DNA of 33,123 nt from Bacillota bacterium (GCA_012727415.1 JAAYHI010000134.1:1-33123); one strand, 5' to 3'. Positions 1 to 8,616 are shown, counted from the stretch's first letter. Numbers and translations are program-made. The notes: generated by a model not told the origin, from the letters alone.

Positions 1-7
1 CGCCCCC

Positions 8-631
8 TTATTCACCCTCCGATTCCGTTTCCGGTTCCGCGGTTTGTTCTGCTTCAGTTTCTTCTGCCTCAAGGTCCTCAACTTCTTCTTCGAGGCGTGG
101 AGCAAGGATTGAAACCACCACTTCGGTATCCGGCGTCAACACTTCAATCTCTTCGGGGATGACAATATCAGCCACCGTTGCGGAATCCCCAATGCCAAGG
201 GAGCTGATATCCAGCTCGATTCCCTGGGGGATTTCAGTAGGCAGGCACCGCACTTCAATCTCCCGGGTTTGCTGCTGCAAAATGCCGCCTTCTTTGACTC
301 CGGGGGATTCGCCAACCAAGAGGACAGGAACGGTGGCGGTGAGTTTTTGCTCCAGGTCCACTGCATAAAAGTCCAGGTGGAGGACATCTCCTCTAATCCT
401 ATGGCGCTGTATATCCTTCAACATTACGGTATATTTTTTCTTGCCTGCTGTTAAGTCAATCAACATATTGGCAGTTCCATGCTGAATCAACTGGTTGACC
501 TCTGCCACCGGCAAAGACAGATGGATTGGCTCCACCCCGCGTCCGTATAAAACCCCGGGAACCTGTACATCCCGGCGCACCTTGTATCCTTTGTCAGTGC
601 GGATCTCTGCTTTCAACGCATATTGCTTCAT
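8..631 (-). CDS. ctc: Ribosomal protein bL25, Ctc (TL5) form
   Basis: A 207-residue bL25/Ctc-family protein that binds 5S rRNA in the large subunit. The N-terminal ~90 residues form the L25 beta-barrel (GVLYGRG near residue 27; KDIQRHRIRGDVLHLDFYAV near 72-91), followed by the TL5-type C-terminal domain and a strongly acidic Glu-rich tail from about residue 180. In B. subtilis ctc is a general-stress gene; the long two-domain form matches that type rather than the short E. coli L25. Start is ATG with AAGGAG upstream. It lies downstream of prs, as in B. subtilis, and has its own SigA-type promoter, so it is probably not only a read-through product of glmU-prs. Identity is secure from sequence and synteny; any stress regulation is inference. 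Confidence 0.95.
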   Translation of the reverse strand: MKQYALKAEIRTDKGYKVRRDVQVPGVLYGRGVEPIHLSLPVAEVNQLIQHGTANMLIDLTAGKKKYTVMLKDIQRHRIRGDVLHLDFYAVDLEQKLTATVPVLLVGESPGVKEGGILQQQTREIEVRCLPTEIPQGIELDISSLGIGDSATVADIVIPEEIEVLTPDTEVVVSILAPRLEEEVEDLEAEETEAEQTAEPETESEGE

Positions 632-663
632 AATTTATCTCTCCTTATACGATTTCCCAATAC

Positions 664-692
664 AGTATACTCTGACCAAAAAATCAAGTCAA
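664..692 (-). promoter_or_regulatory. SigA-type promoter of ctc
   Basis: On the minus strand TTGACT (687-692) and TATACT (664-669) are separated by exactly 17 bases. It lies in the 62-base gap between prs and ctc, about 30 bases before the ctc start codon. Match and spacing are near consensus; no SigB-type element was seen. Confidence 0.75.
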
Positions 693-693
693 A

Positions 694-1647
694 CTAAGTA
701 GCATCAAATAGAGTACTGATAGATAAATCTTCGTGAATCCTGACAATCGCATCCGCCAGTAATGAAGCGACAGAGCATTGGTGCATTATTGGCAGCTTCT
801 TGTTATCCGGCAGCGGTATTGTATCGCAAACCACCACTTCACTTATGCAGGAATTGGCGAGCCTTTCCACTGCCGGACCGGAGAAAACAGGGTGGGTGCA
901 GCAGGCAGAGACCTTGGTGGCACCATGGTCGATTAGGGCCTGGGCACCAAGGACAATTGTGCCGGCAGTATCGATAATGTCATCTACCATGACAGCATGC
1001 TTGCCCCGGACGTCGCCAATTATGTTCATAACCTCAGCCACATTTGCCTGGGGACGACGCTTGTCAATGATGGCAATGGGCACTCCCAACCGCTGCGCCA
1101 TATCTCTGGCTCGGGTCACCCCTCCCATATCCGGGGAAACAATGACCAGATCCTTACTTTCTTTTGAGGCGAAATGTTCGGCCAGCAGGGGCACGGCAGT
1201 CATATGATCGACGGGAATATCAAAAAAACCCTGAATCGCCCCGGCGTGCAGGTCGATGGTCAAAACCCGGTTACTGCCGGCGACAGTCAAGAGGTTGGCG
1301 ACTAATTTTGCGGTAATGGGATCCCTGGGACGAGTCTTGCGGTCTTGCCGGGCGTACCCATAGTAGGGAATGACAGCTGTAATTCTCTTGGCCGAAGCAC
1401 GTTTAAGGGCATCAATCATTACCAGCAGTTCCATCAGATTATCATTGCAGGGATTACAGGTCGATTGAACTATGTAAACATCGGCACCCCTGACTGATTC
1501 GTCAATGCGGACAGAGACTTCGCCGTCGCTGAAGCGAATCACCTGGCCGTTGCCCAACGGGATTTCAATCTTTTCTGCAATTGCGGCAGCAAGGGGGATG
1601 TTGGAAGTGCAGCTGAAAATCTTTAGTTTGCGGTCGTAATAATACAT
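694..1647 (-). CDS. prs: Ribose-phosphate pyrophosphokinase (PRPP synthetase)
   Basis: A 317-residue class I PRPP synthetase: ribose 5-phosphate + ATP gives PRPP + AMP, the precursor for purine, pyrimidine, His, Trp and NAD synthesis in the cytosol. Visible signatures are the metal/ATP region [17 protein letters not shown], the catalytic flexible loop with IIDKRRP, and the PRPP-binding loop [13 protein letters not shown]. Full length for the family (B. subtilis Prs is about 317). The ATG lies directly after the glmU stop codon, and its Shine-Dalgarno (AGAGG) is embedded in the last glmU codons, so the two genes are translationally coupled. The glmU-prs-ctc order is the standard Bacillota arrangement. 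Confidence 0.97.
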   Translation of the reverse strand: MYYYDRKLKIFSCTSNIPLAAAIAEKIEIPLGNGQVIRFSDGEVSVRIDESVRGADVYIVQSTCNPCNDNLMELLVMIDALKRASAKRITAVIPYYGYARQDRKTRPRDPITAKLVANLLTVAGSNRVLTIDLHAGAIQGFFDIPVDHMTAVPLLAEHFASKESKDLVIVSPDMGGVTRARDMAQRLGVPIAIIDKRRPQANVAEVMNIIGDVRGKHAVMVDDIIDTAGTIVLGAQALIDHGATKVSACCTHPVFSGPAVERLANSCISEVVVCDTIPLPDNKKLPIMHQCSVASLLADAIVRIHEDLSISTLFDAT

Positions 1648-3015
1648 TTAATCCTCTTCCCTCCTCCAGTCGGTTTTAGTAGTTTGTCTTGCTCTGGCAA
1701 TAGCCAGGGCTTTTGCAGGCACGTCTTCAGTAATAGTAGATCCCGCCGCCACGTATGCACCATCCTCAACCTTAACCGGCGCAACCAAATTGACATTGCT
1801 GCCGATGAAAACCCCATCGCCGATTTCGGTCCTGCTTTTTTTGGTGCCGTCGTAGTTGGCGGTAATCACCCCGCAACCAATATTAGAATAAGCTCCCACC
1901 CGGGCATCGCCGACATATGCCAGGTGCGGGACTTTGGATCCCTGACCGACTGAAGAATTTTTTATTTCGACAAAATCCCCAATCTTGACCTGCCGCCCAA
2001 TTTGGGCCCCGGGCCTAAGATATGCAAAGGGCCCAATAGTAGCCCCGTCATCTACAGCAGCGACTTCCAGTACTGCATAACGGACGACAACGCCGGTTCC
2101 TAAGGTACAGGAGTCGATTGTAACATTGGGACCGATATGGCAGTTGCCGCCAATTTTAGTGCCGCCCTTAATAATTGTTTGGGGAAGGATTATTGTCTCT
2201 GCCCCCACCTCAACATCGGCATCAATCCACGTGGTGTCGGGGTCGAGGATTGAAACCCCTTGCCGCATAAGCTTGTGGCATATCCGCAGGCGCATTGTCT
2301 TTTCTGCCTGGGCTAATTGCACCCGGTCGTTGGTTCCCATGATCTCCCGGTAATCAGACACAGAATAAGCGCCGGTTTTTTCGCCATTAAGAACCAGCAG
2401 GGAGAAGATATCTGTGAGATAGTATTCTCCCTGAGCATTATTTGCACTCAAGCGGTCGAGCATTGGCTCCACCTTGGCCCAGTTAAAACAATAGGTGCCG
2501 CTGTTAATCTCATTGATTTTCTTTTGCATGGCATCGGCATCTTTTTCCTCGGCAATTGCAATGACGCTGCCATTGTTGCCCCGGACAATCCTGCCGTACC
2601 CAGTCGGTTGAGGAACCTTGGCGGACAAAACTGTGGCCGCATTTTTCCCGCGAGTGTGTTCGGCAACCAGGGCCCGCAATGTGTCAACAGTAAGCAGGGG
2701 AGTATCCCCTGCCAGGACGAGAACGTCCCCTGCATATCCCCGCAGCTTGCTGCCTGTCTGGGATAAGGCGTGGCCCGTCCCCAATAGTTCTCTTTGCTCA
2801 ACCCAGGTAATGGGGCCATGAATCGCTGCCTTTACTTTTTCAGCCCCATAGCCGACAACTACGAAAATATCTTCAACCCCAGCTTCCACAAGGATATCGA
2901 CAATATGCTGAAGCATAGGCTTGCCGGCGACGGGAAACAAAACTTTGGGTATTTCTGACTTCATCCGCGTCCCCTTACCCGCTGCCAACACAACCGAGAC
3001 AATTCTTCCCTTCAC
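1648..3015 (-). CDS. glmU: Bifunctional UDP-GlcNAc pyrophosphorylase / GlcN-1-P acetyltransferase
   Basis: A 455-residue GlmU, which acetylates glucosamine-1-P and then uridylates it to UDP-GlcNAc for peptidoglycan and other wall polymers. The N-terminal pyrophosphorylase domain opens with LAAGKGTRM near residue 11 and the Lys of SEIPKVLFPVAGKPM; the C-terminal half is a left-handed beta-helix of hexapeptide repeats (for example YLRPGAQIG, ITANYDGTKKSRTEIGDGVFIG) carrying the acetyltransferase residues. Length is normal. Start is GTG, chosen because AAAGGAGG lies 8 bases upstream. It has its own promoter immediately after the spoVG terminator palindrome and runs into prs with no gap. Confidence 0.97.
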   Translation of the reverse strand: MKGRIVSVVLAAGKGTRMKSEIPKVLFPVAGKPMLQHIVDILVEAGVEDIFVVVGYGAEKVKAAIHGPITWVEQRELLGTGHALSQTGSKLRGYAGDVLVLAGDTPLLTVDTLRALVAEHTRGKNAATVLSAKVPQPTGYGRIVRGNNGSVIAIAEEKDADAMQKKINEINSGTYCFNWAKVEPMLDRLSANNAQGEYYLTDIFSLLVLNGEKTGAYSVSDYREIMGTNDRVQLAQAEKTMRLRICHKLMRQGVSILDPDTTWIDADVEVGAETIILPQTIIKGGTKIGGNCHIGPNVTIDSCTLGTGVVVRYAVLEVAAVDDGATIGPFAYLRPGAQIGRQVKIGDFVEIKNSSVGQGSKVPHLAYVGDARVGAYSNIGCGVITANYDGTKKSRTEIGDGVFIGSNVNLVAPVKVEDGAYVAAGSTITEDVPAKALAIARARQTTKTDWRREED

Positions 3016-3042
3016 CTGGCATTCCTCCTTTATCCTGATATG

Positions 3043-3072
3043 AATATACCGTAACTAAAGGATAAAGGTCAA
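3043..3072 (-). promoter_or_regulatory. SigA-type promoter of glmU-prs
   Basis: Minus-strand TTGACC (3067-3072) and TATATT (3043-3048) with an 18-base spacer. The upstream edge of the -35 box overlaps the last two bases of the 40-base palindrome at 3071-3110, so the spoVG terminator and the glmU promoter are physically fused. Confidence 0.6.
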
Positions 3073-3110
3073 GAAGCTTAAGGGGAGCCTTGGCTCCCCT
3101 TAAGCTTCTT
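3071..3110 (-). terminator. Perfect 19-bp palindrome overlapping the spoVG stop codon
   Basis: Arms 3071-3089 and 3092-3110 are perfect complements separated by only two bases. The spoVG stop codon (3100-3102) and its last three sense codons sit inside one arm. On the minus strand the hairpin is followed by GACCTTTATCC rather than a long T-run, so it is an imperfect intrinsic terminator; it may also protect the mRNA 3' end. Confidence 0.6.
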
Positions 3111-3366
3111 CTGCTTCTAACTGATTGTATACGTCCAGGATCATTGTTTGCATCATATTCCTTGTTTCAGTAGTAATGGGGTGGGCAACATCCCGGAATT
3201 CACCGTCTGCTCCTTTGCGGCTGGGCATGGCGACAAAATATCCGTTGTTGCCTTCAACTACCTTGATGTCGTGGACGACAAACTGGTCGTCAAAGGTCAC
3301 AGACACCACCGCCTTCATTCTTCCCGCTGAGCTAACCCTTCGAATCCTTATGTCGGTAATATTCAA
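3100..3366 (-). CDS. spoVG: Septation/sporulation regulator SpoVG
   Basis: An 88-residue SpoVG, a small nucleic-acid-binding regulator that affects septation, capsule and sporulation in Bacillota. The family core is clear: NITDIRIRRV at the start, KAVVSVTFDDQFVVHDIKV, then YFVAMPSRK and FRDVAHPI. Start is taken as TTG at 3366 because AAGGTGGTG lies just upstream and the reading begins as family members do; upstream extension to 3429 would run through the promoter. A SigH-type promoter precedes it, matching its stage 0 control in B. subtilis. It is followed by the long palindrome and glmU, the usual neighbour. The purR-yabJ pair that precedes spoVG in B. subtilis is absent. Confidence 0.95.
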   Translation of the reverse strand: MNITDIRIRRVSSAGRMKAVVSVTFDDQFVVHDIKVVEGNNGYFVAMPSRKGADGEFRDVAHPITTETRNMMQTMILDVYNQLEAEEA

Positions 3367-3400
3367 ACTTTCACCACCTTGATTGAATGTCATTGCTACT

Positions 3401-3427
3401 ATTCTGCATAGATTTCCAAAATCCTGC
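3401..3427 (-). promoter_or_regulatory. spoVG: SigH-type promoter of spoVG
   Basis: Minus-strand GCAGGATTT (3419-3427) is followed by 14 bases and GAAT (3401-3404). This fits the SigH consensus (AGGAWWT, then GAAT) and, as recalled, the B. subtilis spoVG promoter in both boxes and spacing. It lies about 35 bases upstream of the TTG start and supports that start. Confidence 0.7.
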
Positions 3428-3494
3428 AAGTAAAAGGAAATATTTATAGGAATTTCAACTTCCCCTTGCCTTCAGGAGTTCACAGTGTCTACGT

Positions 3495-3545
3495 ACAAAA
3501 AAAGCTGGCCCCGCCTTATGAATGCAGCTGGGTCAGCCCCTTTTA
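3495..3545 (-). terminator. Intrinsic terminator after the nucleotidyltransferase gene
   Basis: On the minus strand GCTGACCC pairs with GGGGCCAGC around a long loop (one mismatch) and is followed by seven T residues. It lies at the stop codon at 3543 and separates this gene from the spoVG promoter. Confidence 0.55.
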
Positions 3546-4289
3546 TTTTGCCAGTTTGAGCTCAGCACTGATGATTTTATAGTCGCTTTCCTTATCAACG
3601 TCGGTGCCAATCTCAGGGTAAGGGGTAATCACAGCTTTACATTTAATCCCCAGTATCTTTTCCATTTTCGCTTGCAGTTCTTTTATAGTCAATTTGTGCA
3701 CCAGGAACTTGGCTAGGGTAGGGACGCCTATTAGACTCGCTAATTGCACCGGGCTTTTCCGGGCAGCAAAAAATGCTGAGGCAGGATCTGCTGCAATCTC
3801 AACTTTGCTGGATTTTATCAGGATAATATTGCCGCCGGTATATTCTCCGTCGGCTAACTTAACCCAGGTCCTCTCCATGCAGGGAAAGACCCGCTGGCAA
3901 TCCTCTTTTGCCACCACAGGATAATACATATCCGCCCCCTGACAGCGGGACAGCAGATCCCTGATAGCCTCCGGAGTAATCAGGGGAATGTCACAGGAAC
4001 TGAGTAACAGCCACCCATGCGGGAAAACAGCGGCGGCAGCCCTTATATTTGCTATTAAGTCGCCCTGCTGGGGGATATAAGTCACCCCATCGATATCGCT
4101 TAATTCTGCTGCAGGGCCAATGATTCCTATCCCAGCAAGCTCCTTGACAGCCTTATAGCAGTCAAGGACATAGTCCACCATCCGTCGGCCGTTGATAGGC
4201 ACAAAAGCCTTATTTGCGACGACACTGCCTGGCATAATCTTACGATCTTCACTGTCTCCAGCTAAAACAATTGCATATACAGGCTTCAA
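3543..4289 (-). CDS. MobA-like NTP transferase domain protein, unknown substrate
   Basis: A 248-residue glycosyltransferase-A-fold nucleotidyltransferase. It begins LKPVYAIVLAGD, where the usual LAGGxGxRM loop is altered to LAGDSEDRKIMPGS, but keeps a Lys (NKAFVPINGRRMVDYVL) and the metal-binding DxP motif in SSCDIPLIT near residue 109. A GGNIILI strand near residue 160 and an EIGTDVDKESDY segment near the end resemble those of sugar or cofactor nucleotidyltransferases. The start is TTG at 4289, with AAGGAGG overlapping the end of ispE, one base after the ispE stop, so it is probably co-translated with ispE. The substrate cannot be read from the sequence; candidates are a sugar-1-phosphate, a polyol phosphate or a molybdopterin-type cofactor. 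It occupies the position of purR-yabJ in B. subtilis. Confidence 0.75.
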   Translation of the reverse strand: MKPVYAIVLAGDSEDRKIMPGSVVANKAFVPINGRRMVDYVLDCYKAVKELAGIGIIGPAAELSDIDGVTYIPQQGDLIANIRAAAAVFPHGWLLLSSCDIPLITPEAIRDLLSRCQGADMYYPVVAKEDCQRVFPCMERTWVKLADGEYTGGNIILIKSSKVEIAADPASAFFAARKSPVQLASLIGVPTLAKFLVHKLTIKELQAKMEKILGIKCKAVITPYPEIGTDVDKESDYKIISAELKLAK

Positions 4290-4290
4290 T

Positions 4291-5154
4291 TCAGGGGACC
4301 TCCTTAAAAGTAGTAATGTATGCAAAATCAACTTGATTTTTGAGGCCATTGTAGATTGCCGCTGCGCGGCGACTGTCTGCGGCCAAAGCAAAGATCGTCG
4401 GCCCGCTGCCAGTCATCTGGGAGGCAAAGGCCCCATACTCCAAAGCCTGTTGCTTAAGATGGCCCAATATAGGCAGCAGAGAGAAGGTCACGCTTTCCAG
4501 GACATTGGCCATGGCTTTAGTAATGTCATCCTTGGACCCTGCAGCCAGGGCGGCTATTAATGCTTCATTATTCGGGCGACTGCGCACAAAAGCCGGATTA
4601 TATCTTTTATATACATCGGCAGTAGAAACCCCCTCCCTTGGCTTTAGCAGTACCACCCAAAATAATTGGGGAGGTGGCAGAGGCGTCAGCAGTTCACCTA
4701 TTCCCCGGGCTAAAGCCGTGCCGCCCATGAGGCAAAAGGGAACATCTGCCCCCAGTTGCAACCCCGCCCGTGCCAGCTCCCCAGGGGAAAGCTTTAAACC
4801 CCAAAGGAAATTAAGCCCTTTAAGGACAGCTGCAGCATCAGCACTGCCTCCTCCTAAGCCTGCGGCCACAGGTATGTTTTTTGTGATTGTAATACTGGCC
4901 CCAAGGTGCATATTTCCGCTTAACTCTTTGAGAAGGCTGGCGGCTTTGTACGCTATATTCTCTTCATCGGCGGGGACCTGCGGGTGAGAGCAGCGGACCA
5001 GGATTTGGCCATCTGTCCTTGTCTCAAGACAGATATTGTCACATAGTCCTATCGTCTGCATAACCATTTCCAAGTTATGATACCCGTCATCCCGACGCCC
5101 AAGGACATCCAGGGAAAGGTTGATTTTTGCCGGCGCGTTCAGGTTCAAAGTCAT
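4291..5154 (-). CDS. ispE: 4-diphosphocytidyl-2-C-methyl-D-erythritol kinase
   Basis: A 287-residue GHMP kinase that phosphorylates the 2-hydroxyl of CDP-ME in the MEP pathway of isoprenoid synthesis, which supplies undecaprenyl phosphate and quinones. Visible motifs are APAKINLSLDVLGRRDDGYHNL at the N-terminus (written here as its first and second halves APAKINLSL and GRRDDGYHNL), the ATP-binding glycine-rich PVAAGLGGGSADAAA near residue 95, and the C-terminal MTGSGPTIFAL. Length is normal. Start ATG with AAGGAGG six bases upstream. The gene sits next to the spoVG/veg region as in B. subtilis, but cphA, cphB, nrdJ and a SipL-like gene now separate it from veg. Confidence 0.96.
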   Translation of the reverse strand: MTLNLNAPAKINLSLDVLGRRDDGYHNLEMVMQTIGLCDNICLETRTDGQILVRCSHPQVPADEENIAYKAASLLKELSGNMHLGASITITKNIPVAAGLGGGSADAAAVLKGLNFLWGLKLSPGELARAGLQLGADVPFCLMGGTALARGIGELLTPLPPPQLFWVVLLKPREGVSTADVYKRYNPAFVRSRPNNEALIAALAAGSKDDITKAMANVLESVTFSLLPILGHLKQQALEYGAFASQMTGSGPTIFALAADSRRAAAIYNGLKNQVDFAYITTFKEVP

Positions 5155-5174
5155 TACAATCCTCCTTAGAATAC

Positions 5175-5204
5175 AATATACAATATTCTGCCGGGAAATG
5201 TAAA
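5175..5204 (-). promoter_or_regulatory. Candidate SigA promoter of ispE
   Basis: Minus-strand TTTACA (5199-5204) and TATATT (5175-5180) with an 18-base spacer, in the 60-base gap between the cphA stop and ispE. Read-through from cphA is also possible since no terminator is seen here. Confidence 0.4.
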
Positions 5205-5214
5205 TTCCTGATCC

Positions 5215-6105
5215 TTACTGGCTGCACAGAGAATCCAGATATTGTTGCAGTGGCTTGAAACATTCATAAAAAACGACTATCAGATCCCCCGGCTGATGGC
5301 TTTTAACTGCAGCCTCGAGAGCTTTTACTTCGTCATGGATTATCTTGACTGCAGCCTTGGATTGAACGCTGCTTATTCCTTTTGCCAACAGGGCTGCCAC
5401 CTCACCGGGCTTTCTTCCCCGCAGATCCTTATCCTCTTTTACATATATTACATCAAAGCCCCGTCCGCACAGACTTCCGGCCTGAATTACATCCTCATCG
5501 CAGCGGTCCCCCGGCATACCAATAATCCCCACTTTCCTTAAAGGCTGCAGGGCATCTACCAGGTCCAGCATGGACTTAAAGCCTGCAACATTGTGCCCGT
5601 AATCCAGCAGCACCTGAAATGTGCCGAAATCGTAGTGATTTCCCCTTCCCGGGTTGTCCTGCCAGCTGAACTCCTTCAAACCAGAGGCGATTTCCTCTGG
5701 TTCCACCTCCAGTGCCCACAGAGCCCCAGCAGCAGCAAGACAGTTGGCCACATTGTGTCGGGCTGCGCCAGCAAAGGTTATTGGCAGTGACGCGATATCC
5801 GTCAAGGCCAGAGACTTGTTCCCTGTTACCAGGTACATTTTGTCATCCATAAGCATTACTCCCCGGCCTCCCGCCGCCAGGTGCCGGGCAAGGGTTTTAT
5901 TGTCACGACAACAGCTAAAATAGATGACCTTTCCCGGACAGCCTTCGGCCATGGCAACTACCCGTTCATCCTCGGCATTGAGGACGGCAAAGCCATTTTC
6001 GCTTACCATTTCTACCACCAGAGACTTGACATGGCAAAGCTCGTCAAGGGTATTTATGCCATCACAACCCAGGTGATCGTTGGCGATATTTGTCACCACC
6101 GCCAC
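5215..6105 (-). pseudogene. cphA: Cyanophycin synthetase, C-terminal part after a frameshift
   Basis: This 296-residue reading frame is the C-terminal half of the Mur-ligase-like domain of cyanophycin synthetase, which adds arginine to the aspartate backbone of cyanophycin. It opens VAVVTNIANDHLGCDGINTL, the Mur-ligase middle-domain signature, and carries ESxxxG-equivalent and LLDYGHNVAGFKS motifs typical of CphA. The frame is open upstream to the G-run at 6142-6148, where it should join the preceding frame (RRGLGYTEST precedes it); the GTG at 6105 has no Shine-Dalgarno, so this is not a real independent start. The repaired gene would encode about 861 residues, normal for CphA. It may reflect a sequence error, phase variation or a true lesion. 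Confidence 0.85.
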
Positions 6106-7799
6106 GGTGGATTCAGTGTAACCCAGGCCCCTGCGTACCAGCCCCCCCTGGCGGTTTCCAGCACCGCCACCTCCACTGCCGGATCAGCCAGAATTGCCTC
6201 GGCGCTTACAGGGCCTGTATTGTCCCCGGCATCGATGCAATGGCCATCGATGTATATTCCGTCTGTGCAAGCAAGGCCTGTCGTCTTTCCCTGTCGGGCC
6301 AGGACATGGGCAACGAGCCGGGCTACAGTAGTCTTGCCATTGGTCCCGGTTATACTTACCAGGGGGATGCTGTGAGGGCGTCCCCAGGGGAATAGATAAT
6401 CGACAATTGCGTCGCCAACCTGCCGCTGCATTCCCTGATGGGGATACAGGTGCATCCTGATACCGGGAGCTGCATTTACCTCAATCACAGCCCCATTTCC
6501 TTCCCCCAAGGGAAGAGAAATATCTTCGGTCACAATATCGATGCCGGCCACATCCAAGCCCAGCAAGCGGGCAATTCTGCACGCCAGCTCTTTGTTGTCA
6601 TTGTGCACACTGGCAGTTACATCTACAGCTGTGCCGCCGGTGCTTAAGTTAGCATTGTCCCGCAGATTTACTGTCTCGCCTGCGCTGGGAACATAGTTCA
6701 TTGTAAGGTTTTGCCGGGCAAGGACGTTGAAGACAATTTGGTCAACTTTTATTTTAGTCAGAGGTTTCTCATGTTCCTCTCCCCGCAGGGGATTGCAGTT
6801 CTCAATATCAATGAGGTCTTTGATTGAACTCACGCCGTCACCAAAAACTCTTGCCGGAAACCGTTCCGAGGCCGCTACCACTTTATTGTTTACAACAAGA
6901 AGGCGGTAATGGCGACCGCAGATTTGCTCCTCCACCAGAATTTTGCTGCCATAGTTTTCTGCCACCTTATACGCCGCGCGCACCTGAGCTTCGCTGGCGA
7001 GGTTGAGACTGACCCCCTTGCCTTGATTGCCGTCTACAGGCTTTACTACTGCCAGCTTTCCCATCTCCCTGGCAATCGCCACTGCATCGTCTTCGTCTCT
7101 GGCGACTTTGCCATAGGGAGTGGGGATTAATGCACTGGCGAGGATGGATTTTGTCAGTGTCTTATCCGTGGCGATATCGACCCCAATGCAGGATGTCTGC
7201 TCAGTTATTGTTGCTTCAATATACTGCCTGTACACCCCTGTACCCAAGCGAAGGAGGCTGCCATGACCCAGCATGCTGACAGGAATTCCCCTGCTGGTGG
7301 CAGCATCAACAATGGCCTGGGTGCTTGGCCCGGGCTTTTCCCGGGCAAGCTGCTCCTCAAGCTTCTCAACATCCGGAGGGCCACAATCCAAACCCTGGAG
7401 CAGTTTGGATATCATACTCATTGCCATTTCAACTGCCATGAGGGCAGTCTTTGGCCACTGACACTGGATGACGATTTTATACAATCCCTCATTAAGGGCA
7501 CGAGTTTTGCCATAGCTTGATTGATAACCAGCCATATTCAGCAACTCAATGGCTGAATGCTCCACCACGTGGCCAAAATAAGTGCCTTTTTGCATGCGCA
7601 GCACAAAGCCTCCCTGGCGGCCGATACCGCAGACATGCTCCTTCAGACCCGGCAACATCTTGAGCAAGGCAGGCGCAAAGCCGGGAAATTCACTGGTTTC
7701 TCTGCCCGCCATTTCTTCCAGATCGATAACCACCTCCAAAGCCGGTTTAAAACAATGAACATTAATCCCCGGAAAATGCCTGGACTCAACTAGCCTCAT
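6093..7799 (-). pseudogene. cphA: Cyanophycin synthetase, N-terminal part up to a frameshift
   Basis: A 568-residue frame holding the CphA N-terminal domain (about 1-160), the ATP-grasp domain that adds aspartate (about 165-480; GKLAVVKPVDGNQGKGVSL, ILVEEQICGRHYRLLVV, VIEVNAAPGIRMHLYP) and the start of the Mur-ligase domain with P-loop SITGTNGKTTVARL. Reading leaves the family pattern right after VAVLETARGG, at a run of seven G (minus strand, 6142-6148), and stops 17 codons later. One more G restores the family sequence. Start is ATG with GAGAGG upstream; it overlaps the end of cphB by 14 bases, so cphB and cphA are one operon. Cyanophycin stores nitrogen and has been implicated in spore assembly in Clostridium perfringens, which fits the neighbourhood. 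Confidence 0.9.
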
Positions 7800-8616
7800 T
7801 TTTATCCTCTCCCGGCACCAGGGCCCGCCTGTTCAGAAAATCATACCCGTAACCGCGGGGAAGAATATGGACAGTGATTGCAGTAATCCCCAAGGGCTGC
7901 CAGGGTTCTGCTTCAGAAACGTTGGTATGTTCACAGTTGTTGCCATCAACCACCGTTACTGTCTGGGAGCCAATGACCCGCATGTGGTTGTTGCTATCAA
8001 TGATAACAGCGGTGTCTTCATCAATGCCAACCCCTAAAATGGCCGGTTGTTTAGCCACTGCGGCAACAAGGCGGCCCAGCCTTCCCCTCTGGGCGAAGTG
8101 CTGGTCAATAACTACCTGGTGAACCAAGCCCATTCCCGGCCCCATGCTGATTGCTCCGGGGTAGGGGGTGCTGTCCTCATCGCCGCCAATAATCATCGTT
8201 GCGCTCATTGCTGAGGCACCCGCACTGGTCCCTGCTATAATCGTTCCCCTTCTGTATGCCTCATGGAGGGCATAATCGACCTCCGTCCCCCCCAAGAGGC
8301 TGGTGATCCGAAGCTGATCACCCCCAGTGAAAAAAATCCCCCCTGCGGACAGGATTGTCCTGGCAGAACTGGATAACTGGGCTTGCTGTCGGGAAGGAAT
8401 ATCAAGGCTGACCACCTCTTCACCCCCCAGGCGACGAAATATTTTCAGGTATTCGCTGCTGACCTTTTGCGGGCTCTGGGCTGCAGCAGTCATAATTACC
8501 AAGGGGCCCTTTCTCTTTCCTGCCAATCTGACGAATTCCCGCAGTATCTCGCAATCGCCTTCTTTATCCTCAGCACCGCCAATAATTAACAGGGTGCCCT
8601 CAGCTACATCTGTCAT
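7786..8616 (-). CDS. cphB: Cyanophycinase
   Basis: A 276-residue serine exopeptidase of family S51 that releases beta-Asp-Arg dipeptides from cyanophycin. The nucleophile elbow IIAGTSAGASAMS, the preceding GGIFFTGGDQLRI and DQHFAQRGRLGRL followed by GVGIDEDTAV are diagnostic for CphB. Start chosen at ATG 8616 because GGAGG lies 7 bases upstream; a longer frame to 8676 lacks such a site. Length is normal. It precedes and overlaps cphA, so synthesis and breakdown are encoded together; no cytosolic isoaspartyl dipeptidase is in the window. No signal peptide is seen. Confidence 0.95.
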   Translation of the reverse strand: MTDVAEGTLLIIGGAEDKEGDCEILREFVRLAGKRKGPLVIMTAAAQSPQKVSSEYLKIFRRLGGEEVVSLDIPSRQQAQLSSSARTILSAGGIFFTGGDQLRITSLLGGTEVDYALHEAYRRGTIIAGTSAGASAMSATMIIGGDEDSTPYPGAISMGPGMGLVHQVVIDQHFAQRGRLGRLVAAVAKQPAILGVGIDEDTAVIIDSNNHMRVIGSQTVTVVDGNNCEHTNVSEAEPWQPLGITAITVHILPRGYGYDFLNRRALVPGEDKNEAS

